A stretch of 64,000 nucleotides of DNA from Pterois miles (GCA_947000775.1 CAMQGK010000144.1:10147001-10211000), one strand, 5' to 3'; counted from the first letter of the stretch, positions 35,675 to 48,373 are shown. Made by a program: numbers and translations. The notes: generated by a model from the sequence alone, not told the origin.

Positions 35675-36014
35675 AAGAAGAAGAAGAAGAAGAAGATCAG
35701 CCTTTATTAGTCCCACAGTGGGGAAATTCAATTTACACTCTGTTGTTGTTTTTTTCAACTCATACATGCAGACCTGAAACACACATACATGCATTAATGG
35801 AGAGATGTCAGAGTGAGGGGGCTGCTCCAGACAAGCGCCCCGAGCAGTTGGGGGTTTGGTGCCTTGCTCAGGGACACCTCGGCAGTGCCCAAGAGGTAAA
35901 CTGGCACCTCTCCAGCTACCAGTTCACACTAAGTTCTTGGTCCATGTCAGGACTTGAACCGGTGACCCTCCGGTTCCCAAGCCAACTCCCTACAGACTGA
36001 GCTACTGACACCCA
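35644..36014 (-). mobile_element. SINE-A copy 3, full length, with long (AAG)n tail
   Basis: Reverse complement of SINE-A. The tail reads (AAG)n on the plus strand at 35647-35696, about 16 units and the longest of the five copies. CCTTTATTAGTCCC and the body follow, and the head ends at GAGCTACTGACACCC. The B box (GGACTTGAACC as read here) is intact; the extreme 5' end differs from the other copies. Confidence 0.92.
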
Positions 36015-36019
36015 TAACT

Positions 36020-36620
36020 TCAAAAGACAGATCTGAATTTTTTTTTTCTTGAGTTACTGTAAGCCATCGTTCTCTTTTAAATCTCTCATGTTTAACAAAA
36101 AAATAAGATCATTATGGAATTACAAAATAGATGACTAAAAAGCAGCAATGAGATTGAGAAAGAGAAAAGGGAAGAACGTTGGTGACACAAATGGAAATAA
36201 TGCAAACAGCTGGAAGAGAAATTGAAAATGAAGTAATTGCGGGAAAGACAAACGGTGAGGGAGACTGAGGATTAATAACTGGGTGTTATGAATGCAAACA
36301 GTTTCCCCGTCACATCTTTCTTGCTCTCACAATGAGGATGTTAGGCTAGAACAGATTTGTTGTCACAGTGGTTATAAAGAGAGCAGAACTACTGATGGAA
36401 ATTTCAGGAATGGTTTACAAATAAAAACAGAGAGACGTATTACCATTCAGGCTGTTTTCATATACCTGTGTGTATTTACAGTAGTCTGTCTGTACACTTA
36501 CATAGTCACAACCAGCAGCGCTCATATTCTCTCATCCCACACAATATATATGGTCATCAAGCCTTTTTCCCATCTGCATATACTACAGTGTGAAGCAGTA
36601 ACTGCATAACTTGAACACAT
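36020..36620. other. Unassigned sequence
   Basis: Purine-rich at 36120-36280; no gene recognised. Confidence 0.4.
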
Positions 36621-36624
36621 GTAA

Positions 36625-36995
36625 AGGTAGCTACATGTTCAGGCTGTTCTCATGCATTGTTCGTAGTTATATGAAAAGTAATGTATTATAGTTCGTATAT
36701 ATATCGTAAGTGTGACCCAGGAAGTATACAGAGTGACAAACGGCATGTAGACGAAGTCGGGGTGAATGATTTGGCACATAACTTCCATAGTTACGTTACA
36801 CCACCTCCCAATTTTATTTTTACCCAAACCTTAATCTGTTCCTACACCTAAGTAGTTTTGTTGCCTAAACCTACACAAGTGTATTTTGAAAAGACTGGGG
36901 TGGAAACTGACACGTGTCACATGTTGGAAATTCGTAGGAAAACACAAAAAACAAGAAATAATTTTTCATAAGATCTCATAGGTACTGTATGTGTC
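36625..36995. repeat. AACCTAACCAAGT family, unexpanded copy
   Basis: CATGTTCAGGCTGTTCTCAT at about 36638, then CCTAAGTAGTTTTGTTGCC, AAACCTACACAAGTG and a GGAAACTGACACGTG block. These match the flanks and unit of the array at 29.4-30.2 kb, here with about one to two core units. Confidence 0.75.
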
Positions 36996-36999
36996 ATAG

Positions 37000-37650
37000 T
37001 GATATTATTTTAACTAAAAAATCACCTTTACCTGCAAGAATAAAGATGAGCCTTTTTTATGATGAGCAGTTGTGTACAAGGATATATGAAGTTACATATG
37101 CTGCAAAAAGAGAAAAGACCAAGCGGAGAAAACCTGAGGCAAAACAAGTTTTACTCTATTTTTCTTCACATGCAGAGAACATCCAATAAACCGACAACAC
37201 AGATGACTGAAGTTTCCCTCAATGTCAGAGGTGAACAGAACTTTTTGCAAAAACTCTTGGAAATAACTTACCTAGGGTGCCCACATACTGAGACAAACTC
37301 CCCCAAACATTGTTTCAAATAAAGATTTATTTCACTGTGGTCGTCACCAATAACTTGTTGCATTAATCTCCCGGGCTAAATCTTTCTAATCCTGTACAAC
37401 ACTTGTTTGTGGTATTTTGTAGTTGATCTTGTAATTTCCAAAGGAAACATAAACCAAATCCCCCTCTGTGCTTCATAAAAGGAGACAGAGTGCATGGACC
37501 TTAAGATCAAAGACTTGTACTTGTACTTGCCCAAGAAGATCCTGCTGACTGTTTCTTTCACTTTTTTTTTTTTTTTTTTAAATATCAGTGCATCAGAGTT
37601 AATTACTTTCTTTACCACATTAACACAATCAATCTTCCAGAGGATGAAGT
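37000..37650. other. Unassigned sequence
   Basis: A T-run of about 18 lies at 37562-37579. No gene recognised. Confidence 0.4.
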
Positions 37651-37654
37651 GGGC

Positions 37655-38215
37655 TCATGTTTAAAGAGTGCTGAAGCTAGAAAACTGAAGGAATCCGTCG
37701 GTACCAACCGTGTAGCATCGGCATACTAGCTTTGTTGCAAACGAGGTTAAATAACGCTCCAAACTGGTATGGCCATTTTCACAGGCATCCCTTGACCTCT
37801 GACCTCAAGATATGTGAATGTAAATGGGTTCTCTGGGTACCCACGAGTCTCCCCTTTACAGACACTTTATGATAATCACATGCAGTTTGGGGCAAGTCAG
37901 AGTTAAGTCAGCACACTGACACACTGACAGCTGTTGTTGTCTGTTGGGCTGCAGTTTGACATGTTATGATTTGAGCATATTTTCATGCTAAATGCAGTAC
38001 CTGTGAGAGAATATTTGTTGTTGTTATTTGCATAAAGCAAGCATATTTGCCCACTCCCAAGTTGAGAGGATGATAGAGTATTAAATACTTGACAAATCTC
38101 CCTTTAAGGTACATTTTGAACGGAGAAAAATGTGTGATTAATTTGCAATTAATCGCAATTAACTATGGACAGTCGTGATTAATCACGATTAAATATGCAC
38201 ATATTATGATATGTT
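37655..38215 (+). mobile_element. hAT-like repeat family H, longest copy
   Basis: Ordered blocks: GGAATCCGTCGGTACCAACC, GAGGTTAAATAACGCTCC, CTTGACCTCTGACCTC, GGGTACCCACGAGTCTCCCC, ATGCAGTTTGGGGCAAGTCA, ATTTGAGCATATTTTCATGC, then GCAATTAATCGCAATTAAC and GTGATTAATCACGATTAAA at the right end. The ATTAATCGCGATTAA-type end is characteristic of short teleost hAT derivatives. Partial copies lie at 5.1 and 62.8 kb. Confidence 0.75.
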
Positions 38216-38219
38216 TCAT

Positions 38220-39140
38220 CTGCAGTGCAGCAAATTCATTTGAATATCATTATACATTTGTACCAGGATGAGGCGAGTTATGACTTATTAAGGGCTCCAC
38301 AAAGACATTGGCGTTGATTTTACACTTGAGAACTCTCTGTTGGGTTTCTCCCAAGCTTCTATTGTTCACTGTTTTTCTCTGTATTTTGACACTGAATGCA
38401 GGTATATAAAAGGATTAGTTATGCTTAATGTAGCCGAGACCTTTTGGAACACTTGCTGTGAAACTGAACTGTATAAGCCTGCTGTTTGTTCCCTGCTCTG
38501 CAATCAGTACTGGAGGACTGCCAACACGGGTATCCAAAAAAGTAACAAACCCCTGTGGTGACCCAGAATCAATCAGGGCAGTTATTTATCGCTGGTACTT
38601 AATAAACCCTTTAAATTGGAGAAATAGGGGAAACTCTGGGTTGTAAGGCTCTCTCTTAATACAGTTTATCCTTAATAGAGGGCGAAGAAAATCTCAGGAT
38701 GTTATCACAGAGGTATAATTCTTATCAATGGCATTTACAGTCACTGTATTAGCCTATAATTTTCAACAACTGACTAAAGCTTACCAGCTCTTATAAATAT
38801 AAGATGTGCGATGCCTCTTAAGCACAAATTGTATTACACTTGGTTAAGCTTTTTTGTGGTTTAAGGAATATTTCAAACAGAGAATCTGCTCTGCCTTCTC
38901 GTCTTTGTTTTACAATGTTTCCCCAGACAAAGACGCATAAACAAGCAAACACAGAAACAGGTGAGAAGCCTGGTATCCATGCGAGGGGAGAGGCACATTT
39001 AAATCCTGCTGTTGTTAGCTATGTGCACTTATCAGAGCTCACAGAATGGAGATGGCAAACAAAGTCGCAGTCGTATGTCGATGCAAATGAAAGTCATCGC
39101 TATTGCACGGCTCCCTCACTGCTGTGCTGCGCCTTGCTGA
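38220..39140. other. Unassigned sequence
   Basis: No gene recognised. Frames at 38340-38646 and 38840-39337 lack domain features, and the latter is extended by a (TG)n tract. Confidence 0.35.
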
Positions 39141-39143
39141 TGT

Positions 39144-39152
39144 ATTGTGTGT

Positions 39153-39193
<41 letters not shown>

Positions 39194-39223
39194 TGGGTGT
39201 GTGTATGTGTGTGTGTCTGTGTG
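39144..39223. repeat. (TG)n microsatellite
   Basis: About 80 bp of TG units with ATG, GGG and CTG interruptions. It generates poly-CV and poly-HT frames that are not genes. Confidence 0.97.
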
Positions 39224-39224
39224 C

Positions 39225-40840
39225 GCATGCAGTCTGTCTCAGGTTGTTTGTTGAGGTTCAGTGTAAGTGCAACACACAGGCTGGACGTTCCCGTAAATGC
39301 CAGCTCAACTGTGAGGGATGTGCTCAGCATAAGATGACTTGGATGTTGGACTTGTTGTGGTGATGAGTCACTTGGTTTCCAGGTGTTTGCAAAGATATTA
39401 CATGTTTGCAAAATAGCAAGTTTTACTTATTTAAATTTTGAAACCCCAAAAAGCTTCGGTGTATGAGTAAACAAAAAGCTGTTACTGAATGAAGTTGTTC
39501 ATTTGTGAAAGCATTTGCAAGCAGCTCACTTTGCCAATGCCTTTGATACCTGTAATTTAAGATCAATATTTTAAATAAAGTCTTGAATGATTTCCCAATT
39601 TGCAAACATATAAAAAAATAAAAAAAAAAAAAAATAAAAATAAAAACATCCCACAAGGCATTTATTCCTCTAAATGTCCAGTGGGCAGAAATAACGACTT
39701 GGTGCATTCTGGGAAAATATAGCCACTTCATGGCATCTAAGCCTGTGCAATTTGGGCTGAAAAACTCCAACAAAGTTGTAGCAGGCATGTTTTATGCAGA
39801 GATTAGGCTGGCACTCTCAAAATGGAGTTCTGCCTTTATGCAATATTGAGTAAAAAACAGAGGTGGAAAGGTTTGAGACATAAGAGTGATGTTAAAGGTT
39901 ACCAATGTAAAAGAGCTATAATTAGAAAGATTCAATTATTCATGTTATGGAGGAGTGTTAGAAAACACTAGAGTGCAGAATATAGTTTCAAAAGTGTTTG
40001 AGCACAGAAATTGTACCTAATTTTAATTAGGATAATTACAGAATGGTCCCAAGAGGTTTCACATACTGGCAGGAATAACGCGAGGAGTGAGCCTGTGATG
40101 ACACATGCTTTGGCAATCACAAGCGGTAAGCAGTGGCTTATCTAAGAATGCTGATATGTTACACCTGTGTCAGTGTCCATTAGCGTAATTACACAAGAGC
40201 TAAGCCGAGAGTGCAGAATGAGGGTGCGAAGGATGGAAGCATAAAACTGACATTAATAATGGCGATATCAGCACTTCTGTCTGAGGCAGAGAAAGTAAGA
40301 GGTGCATCACGTTCAAGAGAGGACTTCATAAACATGTTCATAGAGAGGGTAGTTTTGGTCGACTTTCGTGAGTGAGATGCTGCTTGAGGCATCGCCGTGA
40401 TGACCTTCATAAAGCAATATATCAAAACATCATTATGGCTATGGAGAACTATGAGGGATTTTCATCTCCGTTCACCAGGAAGTGTCTAGTTTTCACCCTT
40501 TACTGACCACAGTAGAAGCTGTTAACAGTCCCGCCGCAGCGCTACGGCGCTTCATATGACACATGTCAAGAGCTGCCCCGAACATCAATAGGAAGCGTCC
40601 CGCCGTAGCTCGTCTTGGGTATTTTTATGCAGCGTTACTACTCCTTTCCCTAAAGTAAAACTTTTTTTGGTAACACTTCCTTTCACAGGTCTGTTGTGAA
40701 ATAATTAGCGGAAATAATTAGCCTTCATCCAGGAGACTGCTGTTTGTGTCCTGTGTTACTTTTTACTTTCACGTTACAATTGACTGTTCATTCGTGTCCT
40801 CTGTTCACAACATCAATTCACATCTTCACTGAAGAAACAT
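39225..40840. other. Unassigned sequence; possible conserved block
   Basis: An A-rich run (39611-39649) lies here. 40010-40430 is low-repeat with AATTTTAATTAGG and CATTAGCGTAATTACAC cores. 40520-40620 holds a GC-rich GCCGCAGCGCTACGGCGC block of unknown origin. Confidence 0.3.
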
Positions 40841-40845
40841 AGCAA

Positions 40846-41050
40846 GTTTAAGCCCAATCATGTTGTTTTTTTATGCCTATACTTAAGTAAGTGGTTTTGT
40901 TGCCCAAACCTAAGCAAGTGTTTTTGTTTAATTCACAATATTAAATATGCATTTATTGTGAAACGTGACGCCAAGGAGTATGAAAAAGCATCAGTATGTG
41001 ACGAGTGGAGATGAGAATGTGTTGAAATAAGAAAATTGCATGAAGTGTCG
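40846..41050. repeat. AACCTAACCAAGT family fragment
   Basis: AGTTTAAGCCCAATCATG, then AGTAAGTGGTTTTGTTGCCC, AAACCTAAGCAAGTG and GTGAAACGTGACGCCAAGG. Same order as the fragment at 2834-2913, plus the downstream flank. Confidence 0.65.
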
Positions 41051-41059
41051 CAGGACGGC

Positions 41060-42460
41060 GTGTCAACAAGCACAACTGCGATTCCAGTGAAATTATATCA
41101 TTACAAATTAGATTTTTTTACATGTTTTATCGCAATAAGTTGCATCCACAGTAACTAAATTACACAAATGGTACCCATGTGTATTCTGGTAGGGTGACCA
41201 GAACTTCCAAGGACAATCCCCCAGACTTAGTGCCTTGTCTTGGGATAACAGGGTCCCCAGAAAAAGTTTTACCCTCTCTGCATGGCATTAGTAGGAAGGA
41301 AGGTACTACAAACTGCGACATTGTATCCTGAATTTATTTTCCTCCTTGCTTTATTCCAAAATGCAGGTGCTACTGTATGATTTCAATCTACAAAGAAACA
41401 CACCTGCTTTCCTGCATCTCTTCAGTGGTTGCCTGTTTACTGTAGAGTTCAGTCCTAAGCTAATGTAACTCGTGTTTGTATTTTTAAGCTTGACAGATTT
41501 TACAGAACTTTTGATCTAGTAAATAGTACACTAATGTGGTCTGCACTAAAAACAATTTCCAGAAAACTTAGCAGCATGCTAAGCCATAATACTGTCAAAT
41601 AATATAGGCCTCTTCTTACTTTCATTAACACAAACATACGTACAGTGCAGTACAGTACATAAACATAAGCAACATACAACAAACATAAACATAAACACAG
41701 AAAACTGGATGCAAAAGTAAGTGCTTCTGTAACACATAGCACATTTAATGTCTCAAGGGGACCAAACAAGCCACAGCAGCCTGCACTCAATTACATGTTA
41801 TACAGTACACATGTACTCAATTCTTTATACTTAACTGGCAGGAGAGCACTTAAACCATGCAAATAAAGACATAAAGACATACTGCTGAACAACATGCTTC
41901 AGCGTCTCAGTGAGAGGGTCACTGCCTCCACCCACAAATACCAACCCATGCTGGGCACTGATTCTTGTACATTTTCATAATCACTCAGTCACTGTTGTTT
42001 GTGTCTTTCTCTTTTCAAATTTACTTTCACACAAGTGGAGCCCACTACTGTCGAATGAAGGGAAGAATGAGCTGGCAGCACGAGTCCAGCAGCAGCCTCG
42101 GGCAAGTGTTGTCGGGTTGGACGGAGGAGCTAGAGTGGCAAGAGCCAACATACATTAAAGAGTAGTACTGCAGTGACTATGGTTATCATGCAAAGACATT
42201 GAGAAACATCAATTATTATATAATTCTTCTACATTATGTATTATGTATTACTATTATATGATTATTGATATGGTATAGACTGCATAAACATGTGTGTCTC
42301 TGTGAAAACCACTGTTTTGTTATTGCATTGCTCTTTCTTATGTTGGTGTGCTCAGTTAAGTTAGTTGTTATTTAGCCTTATTTACTAAATTTTGGCATTA
42401 TGCCATTCTACCTTATAACATCAAGATTATTTCTAGCCACAAAATTAAACTTAAGTAAAG
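41060..42460. other. Unassigned sequence
   Basis: No gene or clear family recognised. Confidence 0.35.
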
Positions 42461-42467
42461 TTCAGAG

Positions 42468-42733
42468 TAGGGCTGAGCAATATGTCAATATTACATCAAT
42501 GCTGTCATATGAGACTAGATTTTGGATATCACAATATTGTAATATGACACAAGTGTCATATTATTGGATGCCATTTGGATGCCTTAAAGTATCCTGGTCT
42601 TAATGAGGATATAGACTATACATGCTGTCTATGGATAAAAAATATTTATATTTATTTTTCTTCTTTCTGTATAGGCTCCCATGTTTGTTTTGCGAAATAT
42701 ATCTTTGCAATATTATGTCGCAGACACACCCTA
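42468..42733. mobile_element. Short hAT-like MITE (266 bp)
   Basis: The left end TAGGGCTGAGCAATATGTCA and the right end, read inverted, TAGGGTGTGTCTGCGACATA, give imperfect inverted repeats followed on both sides by an AATATT block. The type is a well-known teleost non-autonomous hAT. No clear 8-bp duplication remains. Confidence 0.65.
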
Positions 42734-42739
42734 CAATCG

Positions 42740-43650
42740 TTGAAGTCTGGTAAAGGCTGGGAGTGCCTGACTGTGGTCATTTTGAATTCTTCTCAGCTAA
42801 AATATTCCAGTAAGAAGTCAATTTCTTGGCATAAGAGAAATAAAAACATCCATAGAAACTTCTGAATCATCTCTGCAGCATAATGCCCTTCTCTAAAGGT
42901 TTGCTAAAATGTTTGAATACACTTTCTTTGTGTCCACTGCTTGTGTGTCTCATGTTCCACCTGAGTACAAGAGCCTCAAAAACTTTGTGCTCGGTGCCTT
43001 TATTCCCCCACCAGCTGTGGCTTATACCTCCTTCCCCCACTGATTGTTGGGACAATCTGTGTCCACTGCTCCATGTATTCCCTGCTCTCTCAAACATCTG
43101 CTGAGTCCAGCACAATAATACAACAGACCCAAGAGTGAAACGATTCTTTCATTTTCCTACTTTCTTTTAACTAAATCTCTTAGAGTTTGGAGTTTTGCAG
43201 CAGGGAAATATTGTACTCTGGAGGAAGAAGTGTTGCTAGAAAGGAGCGAGTTACACTCATATTTCCCTATGACCCAGACCAGGACCACTCATAACAGCCT
43301 GAATTCCACCTGACCTCTAGACTGAAAGTGCATGCCGATAGCCATGCTCCTCTTGTGTCTCCTCTCCTATCCTTATCTAAGTGGAAGCGACATATTGGCG
43401 CTGGAGAATGGGGCGGAGGAGGGCTGCATCGGGGGAATGGACTGGAGCCTCAAGGTCCAGTCTGTTTCACTGTGCAGCACTTTTTTGTGGATGTAGAAGT
43501 GCCCTCACTGACCAGCAGAAACAACCTTTCAGTGTATGTTATATAAAAAAAATCAGCCACATAACAAAAAACAGGCAAATAATGTAATACATGTGAAAAG
43601 TACATTTAAACAATTGTGAATTTGTAATAGCTGTGACCAAATGTGTGCAT
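42740..43650. other. Unassigned sequence
   Basis: No gene recognised. 43320-43530 is GC-balanced with overlapping short frames but no domain. Confidence 0.35.
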
Positions 43651-43653
43651 GCA

Positions 43654-43656
<3 letters not shown>

Positions 43657-43709
<53 letters not shown>
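43657..43709. repeat. (CA)n microsatellite
   Basis: About 26 uninterrupted CA units. Confidence 0.98.
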
Positions 43710-43711
<2 letters not shown>

Positions 43712-44243
43712 CGTAAACACTCTCCATGGCAAAGTTAAAAAGGAACTAGGGCTAACCCATACACCACTGGAACAGGGACTCTGCTGAGACAAGCGGTACT
43801 TCTTAGGCACACTACATGCAGGAATCTGTTTAGAAATTATGTGCTGTTTTAGCCCATGAAAAACAGCCCCACCTCCATTTTGCTAATTGTCTTGAACACA
43901 AACACACACCTTCACACACACATACTCACACTTGACTTACATGCCAAATTTCAGCCTCTTGGGGCAAAAACTAGGGTTGTGAAAGGGTGGAGAAATTTTC
44001 ATGGTCCGACTGACTGACAATGAGCTACAGCTGCTGGTGGCATTTAAAAAGTTACTTGAAAAAAATACCAAAAAAAAAAAAAAAAAAAAACATAATACAA
44101 AAAAAAAATTCCAACCAAGTCACACAAACTTCAACATTAAAGAAAGTATAAGTATACTTTATATTTACATATAATTTAGTCTGTGAAATACAGCTTGTGG
44201 TTGCCTATTAGAACATCAACTATGATGTGTGAAGTAGATATAT

Positions 44244-44534
44244 TAAAGGGCCAGTATGCAGGATGTGGCGGCATCTAGTGGTAGAGGTTGCAGATTGCAA
44301 CCAGATGAAACTTCTCCCATGCCCCATGCATATAACTATGTTGACTAATGCTAAAATGTGGAAAAAAAACAAATGAAATGTCTTTCTCTCAAGCCAGTGC
44401 TGGTTTGTCCATTCTGGGCTATTGTACAAACTGTGAAGATGACCCTCGCCATATGTAGATATAAACGGCTCATTCTGAGGAAACAAAAACATAACAATTC
44501 TTAGTTTCAGGTGATTGAACACTACAGAAAACAT
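44244..44534 (-). repeat. Interspersed repeat family D, minus copy
   Basis: Complement of the 23.9-24.1 kb copy: AAAGGGCCAGTATGCAGGAT, GCGGCATCTAGTGGTAGAGG, TTGCAGATTGCAACC, and at the far end AACAATTCTTAGTTTCAGG and TGATTGAACACTACAGAAAA. It directly precedes the hAT at 44553. Confidence 0.75.
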
Positions 44535-44552
44535 ACTGGATTTATTAATATT

Positions 44553-45052
44553 GCGCATGCACCAATCCGATTTTTTTCACTCCCGATACCAATACCTTGG
44601 CTTTGGGTATCGGCCGATACTGAGTACTGATCAGATACAGGAGTTTAATTAATAAGCTGTATGCCTCGCTGTGTGGAAGCGACTGGGATCATTCTTTCAT
44701 GTGAGTCAACATCAGGCTTGACTTAAAAAATGCTTTCCTAACTTTGTGAGACAAAATGTATCAAATAAATACATAACCTAAATATAAAATTACTGCACTG
44801 TATTAAAATAACAAATTATACTCCAGCAACTTGGAATAAAAATCTTCAAAATTAAAAGGAATTGCAATCCAAGTGTAAACTCTTTAAATTGGTCCAAACT
44901 TGAATAAGAATTACAAGTCCAGTATATAATGTTTATAGTATATAAACACAGAACTGAATAGATCGGCCTCATTGTCACTTATACCTGATTCAACTATTTG
45001 AGTCGGTATGGCCCCGATATCCGATCTGGTATCATAATCAGTGCATCAGTAC
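44553..45052. mobile_element. Non-autonomous hAT (500 bp) with 8-bp target duplication
   Basis: The left end GCGCATGCACCAATCCGAT is followed by CCCGATACCAATACC and TATCGGCCGATACTGAG. The right end, read inverted, is GTACTGATGCACTGATTATG with CAGATCGGATATCGG inside. TTAATATT (44545-44552) and ATAATATT (45053-45060) flank it, matching at 7 of 8 positions. ATGCACCGATCC-type ends and 8-bp duplications are hAT features. No transposase. Confidence 0.8.
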
Positions 45053-45064
45053 ATAATATTCCTT

Positions 45065-46680
45065 CAAACACAGGGGTAAAAGGTAAAACAATTGGAGGTA
45101 TGCACATAACTGATATACATACATGTAGGATGTTGAATTTAAGAGCCATAAAAAAAATAAATAAAAAAAAAAATTATGTGGAGCAAATAACTCTTTTCAA
45201 TTTTATTTAAATGTAGGTAGATCCCAAGAAGTACATGAAATCACCTTTTTAAAACCAGTGAGAAAAGCACAAATACTCTGTCAGGAAATAATCAAATCAA
45301 ACTCAAACAAGAAATTGTGTCACACAGGAACCCTTCGCTCATTATAAGACACTGATTAAGACAAAATGGTTTCCATTTATATTGCCTCACGCAACATTGC
45401 ACAGAAATCAGAGTTCACCAGTGTTCCCTTGTGCTGCAGATATGAGTTGGTAGAACAGCATAACAGACTAACAATGCACCTCTCTTATTATTGAAACATT
45501 TCAAATGAATGCAGTGTGTTTTGTTCCTTTTCTCGGCGGACTTGTGTGTACAAATGTTTGGACTTGTTTGACTGCTCCCAAGTTACCTCAGGGAGGATTG
45601 TGGCTTACAAGCCTGTGGAGGGGGTCCTGGTGTATTCCACCATGAGAAATCAGACAGCAAAAGAAAGGAGTTGAACAAGCCACCAATTACAATGACCCAA
45701 GGCTGAAAATCCAAAAGAAAAATACTCTTATCCACAGCTAAATATTATTCAGTCTGTGACTATGGTTACAGTGAATAAAGCTTTTCTTTCTCAGGGAGAT
45801 TCGGTGCTGTTTCATACCCAAGCTTTCACCGTTTGCAGCAGTCTGTAGGCAGCGATGTACAGCTCTCACTTAATGCTATGCTCTCTTGGCCACTCCAGGG
45901 AGCAGCAGGGGAATATAGCCTGCCATTCACTGCCTCCATCAAAAGCCATTTGTCAACTTTTTTTTTTTTTAGTGCACATCAGTACACAGAGCTGAGAGGG
46001 CCTAACCCACTGCCCCCTTACCAACTGCAGACATACTGCATCAAGTGGAAAATGGGTCTGAAATGTGCAGTGATGTGACAGATACTGTCAATAAGTTTGT
46101 GGCAAAAGTGTTTATTCCTGCACTGAATGATGAAGATATGTCGGTACTGCTGAATCTGTGGCTGACCATTTTAGGACTAGTAGGTATTTATTTAAAGAGT
46201 CCTAAACCCAGGAGTGAATTCACATTTTAGCACTTGTTTTTTTGAATGGGTTTATAGTTAGATGAATGAAATAAGGTATGTGGTCAACACAAGCTTAAGA
46301 GATTTTACTGTTTTGTTCTACAACATAAAATGTGTTGATAAATATCCTGTTTGTGACTTTTGAAGCCTTTATGTGTCTTATAAAAGGCGGTTGCTAACAA
46401 GCGTTACAGCCTTGTGCATACGCAAGCTCATGCGACGGTGGTGTAATTCATTTATAGCCTAACATTGTGACTGCATTCACGCTTTGAAAATCATAAAAAC
46501 AGTATTCACTTGTGAAAATTATTTTGCTAAACAAAAATGTGTATCAAACACTTGTTTGCCACAGAGCTTATTTTCTGCAACAATCTAAAACCCAATGGAC
46601 AAATCCCACTGGCTTTTTGTTGAGGGAGCCCAGGGCGATAGTAACTTCCTGGTTGCCCCACACAAATACGTAATCCCTGA
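45065..46680. other. Unassigned sequence
   Basis: A-rich run at about 45149-45174 and T-run at 45959-45970. No gene recognised. Confidence 0.35.
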
Positions 46681-46689
46681 AGCACCCTA

Positions 46690-47035
46690 TTTTGCTAAAA
46701 TCCAATCTGCTCTGACTGGTCATCCGGACCAAACTCGTCGGACTCCACTCCAGCTCCGCTCTAACTTGCTTTATTTGAGGCCGTACCAAAGAAATGTGCT
46801 CGCTCCTATTTTACGCCCTGGTCATGGAATAACCTTCAGAACACATTACAGCTTAATGATTTTGTCTCTCCAGGAGAAAAGGGAGAAAGCTCTCATTAAA
46901 ATCTGTGTAACTCAAGAGTGCAATTGCTATTCCTACGTAAACTGGATTTATTACATATCTGCTGTCCTTTGTCTGCTTGAAATGTGCTCTACTGATGAAC
47001 TTCCTGGTTAAAAAAACAAAAACAAAAACAAAAAA
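46690..47035 (+). mobile_element. LINE 3' fragment (end of ORF2 plus A-rich tail), degraded
   Basis: In one frame the region reads VPKKCARSYFTPWSWNNLQN then TLQLNDFVS, the C-terminal pattern of teleost CR1/L2-like ORF2 proteins (VP..R...G..AF...P..WN.LQ..LKL..). In another frame downstream, ECNCYS resembles the usual cysteine-rich end. An A-rich tail (47010-47035, A-runs broken by C) follows. Frame changes show decay. The 138-codon frame at 46595-47011 is out of frame with these motifs. Confidence 0.6.
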
Positions 47036-47039
47036 TGGA

Positions 47040-47990
47040 GTCTAAAACTGCAAAGAAAGTGTCAACAGCATGTTTATCATTAACATGCCTCCCTTTGTTC
47101 ATTTCTATCTTTTCATTTCATAAATGAGGAAAACAAGAACACAACTGCAGAGTCAAACTGCAAAACGATAAGAATGTGTTTGCTCATTTCTTGACGGATC
47201 CCAAAACTCATGCAGGTTCTGTGATGTCAAAATGAAATCTGGAGCCACCTCAAAGAGCATATAAATCATCTCACAAAAATTTGAAATCCCCTTGGTTGTG
47301 CACATTTAATGGCTGCAGTTGGGATGTCTTTATACTTTAAACAATCTCACAGCTAAGCAGTCTACATGTGTCCAATAATGTGTGTACTCATGATAGTAAG
47401 TGATCATCAAAGGAGAGACAGCAATACCCATGCTGACAGAGGATGCCAAGAAACTGTGTATATAGTATACCGTATGTGCTGACTCTAATAGACAGCATAT
47501 CAGTATTTCTGGGTGGATCTCTAAGAAGTGCCGCCTTTTGAATGGTTATATGCAGAGCTACACTGCACTGCCGGCATCTTCCCCATCAAAGTAACGTGCA
47601 CACACTTCATCCTGGCGACAGGTGCTGCATCAGCCCCGCTGGGTGTCTGGGGATTGTGTGGGAATATCTTAAGCCTTCCTGATGCAGCTTGTAATGGTAG
47701 TGAGCAATAAATATGTGAGACACTGCTGCACCAAGAAGTATAATCAAAGACCGATTCCTCAAATGCTTTGGGATTTTCAAATGTATGTATGAGAGCGTTT
47801 GGGTGCATGATTGAATATCACGGGAAGAGGAAAGGTGACACTCCATAAGTAGAATCAATTAGTTTGACATGTAAGGACAACCTAAAGTAAGTTTATGCAT
47901 GAGGTTACCAGGAATATGCCTGGAATACCTCCTACATTGCTCTCTCTACTTGACCGCAGTAGTTTCAATAATAGTTAGAATTAAAAAAGT
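47040..47990. other. Unassigned sequence
   Basis: A GC-balanced block at 47520-47710 is open in two overlapping frames (60 aa plus, 95 aa minus) but matches no family I know. Confidence 0.35.
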
Positions 47991-48005
47991 CATTTGGAAA
48001 GTATT

Positions 48006-48373
48006 GGGCTGCACGGTGGTGCAGTGGTTAGTGCTGTCGCCTCACAGCAAGAGGGTCGCAGGTTCGATTCCAGCTTGCGGCTCTTCTGTGTGGAGTTTGC
48101 ATGTTCTCCCCGTGTAAGCGTGGGTTCTCTCCGGGTACTCCGGCTTCCTCCCACCGCCAAAGACATGCTGTTTAGGTTAATTGATGACTCTAAATTGCCC
48201 GTAGGTGTGGATGTGAGTGTGAATGGTTGTCTGTCTATATGTTGTCTGTCTCTATGTGCCCTGTGATGGACTGGCGACCTGTCCAGGGTGTCCCCTGCCT
48301 TCACCCAATGCCAGCTGGGATCGGCTCCAGCCCCCCGCGACCCCTAACGGGATAAGCGGTTGACGATGAATGA
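48006..48373 (+). mobile_element. SINE-B copy 4, full length, 14-bp target-site duplication
   Basis: The head GGGCTGCACGGTGGTGCAG has B box GGTTCGATTCC, and the body is complete to GATAAGCGGTTGACGATG. ATTTGGAAAGTATT flanks it exactly (47992-48005 and 48374-48387). This is the best-preserved SINE-B here and the most likely recent insertion. Confidence 0.96.

Noticed and set aside
35330..35794. 154-codon minus-strand frame with a poly-leucine stretch
   Set aside because: The poly-Leu run comes from the (AAG)n tail of SINE-A.
38840..39337. 165-codon plus-strand frame
   Set aside because: Extended by the (TG)n microsatellite as poly-CV; no recognisable domain.
46595..47011. 138-codon plus-strand frame as a gene
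   Set aside because: The recognisable LINE ORF2 motif (WNNLQNTLQLNDF) lies in a different frame of the same DNA.
47520..47858. Overlapping frames of 60, 83 and 95 aa
   Set aside because: Open on both strands at once, no family recognised, and no start or splice context favours one of them.
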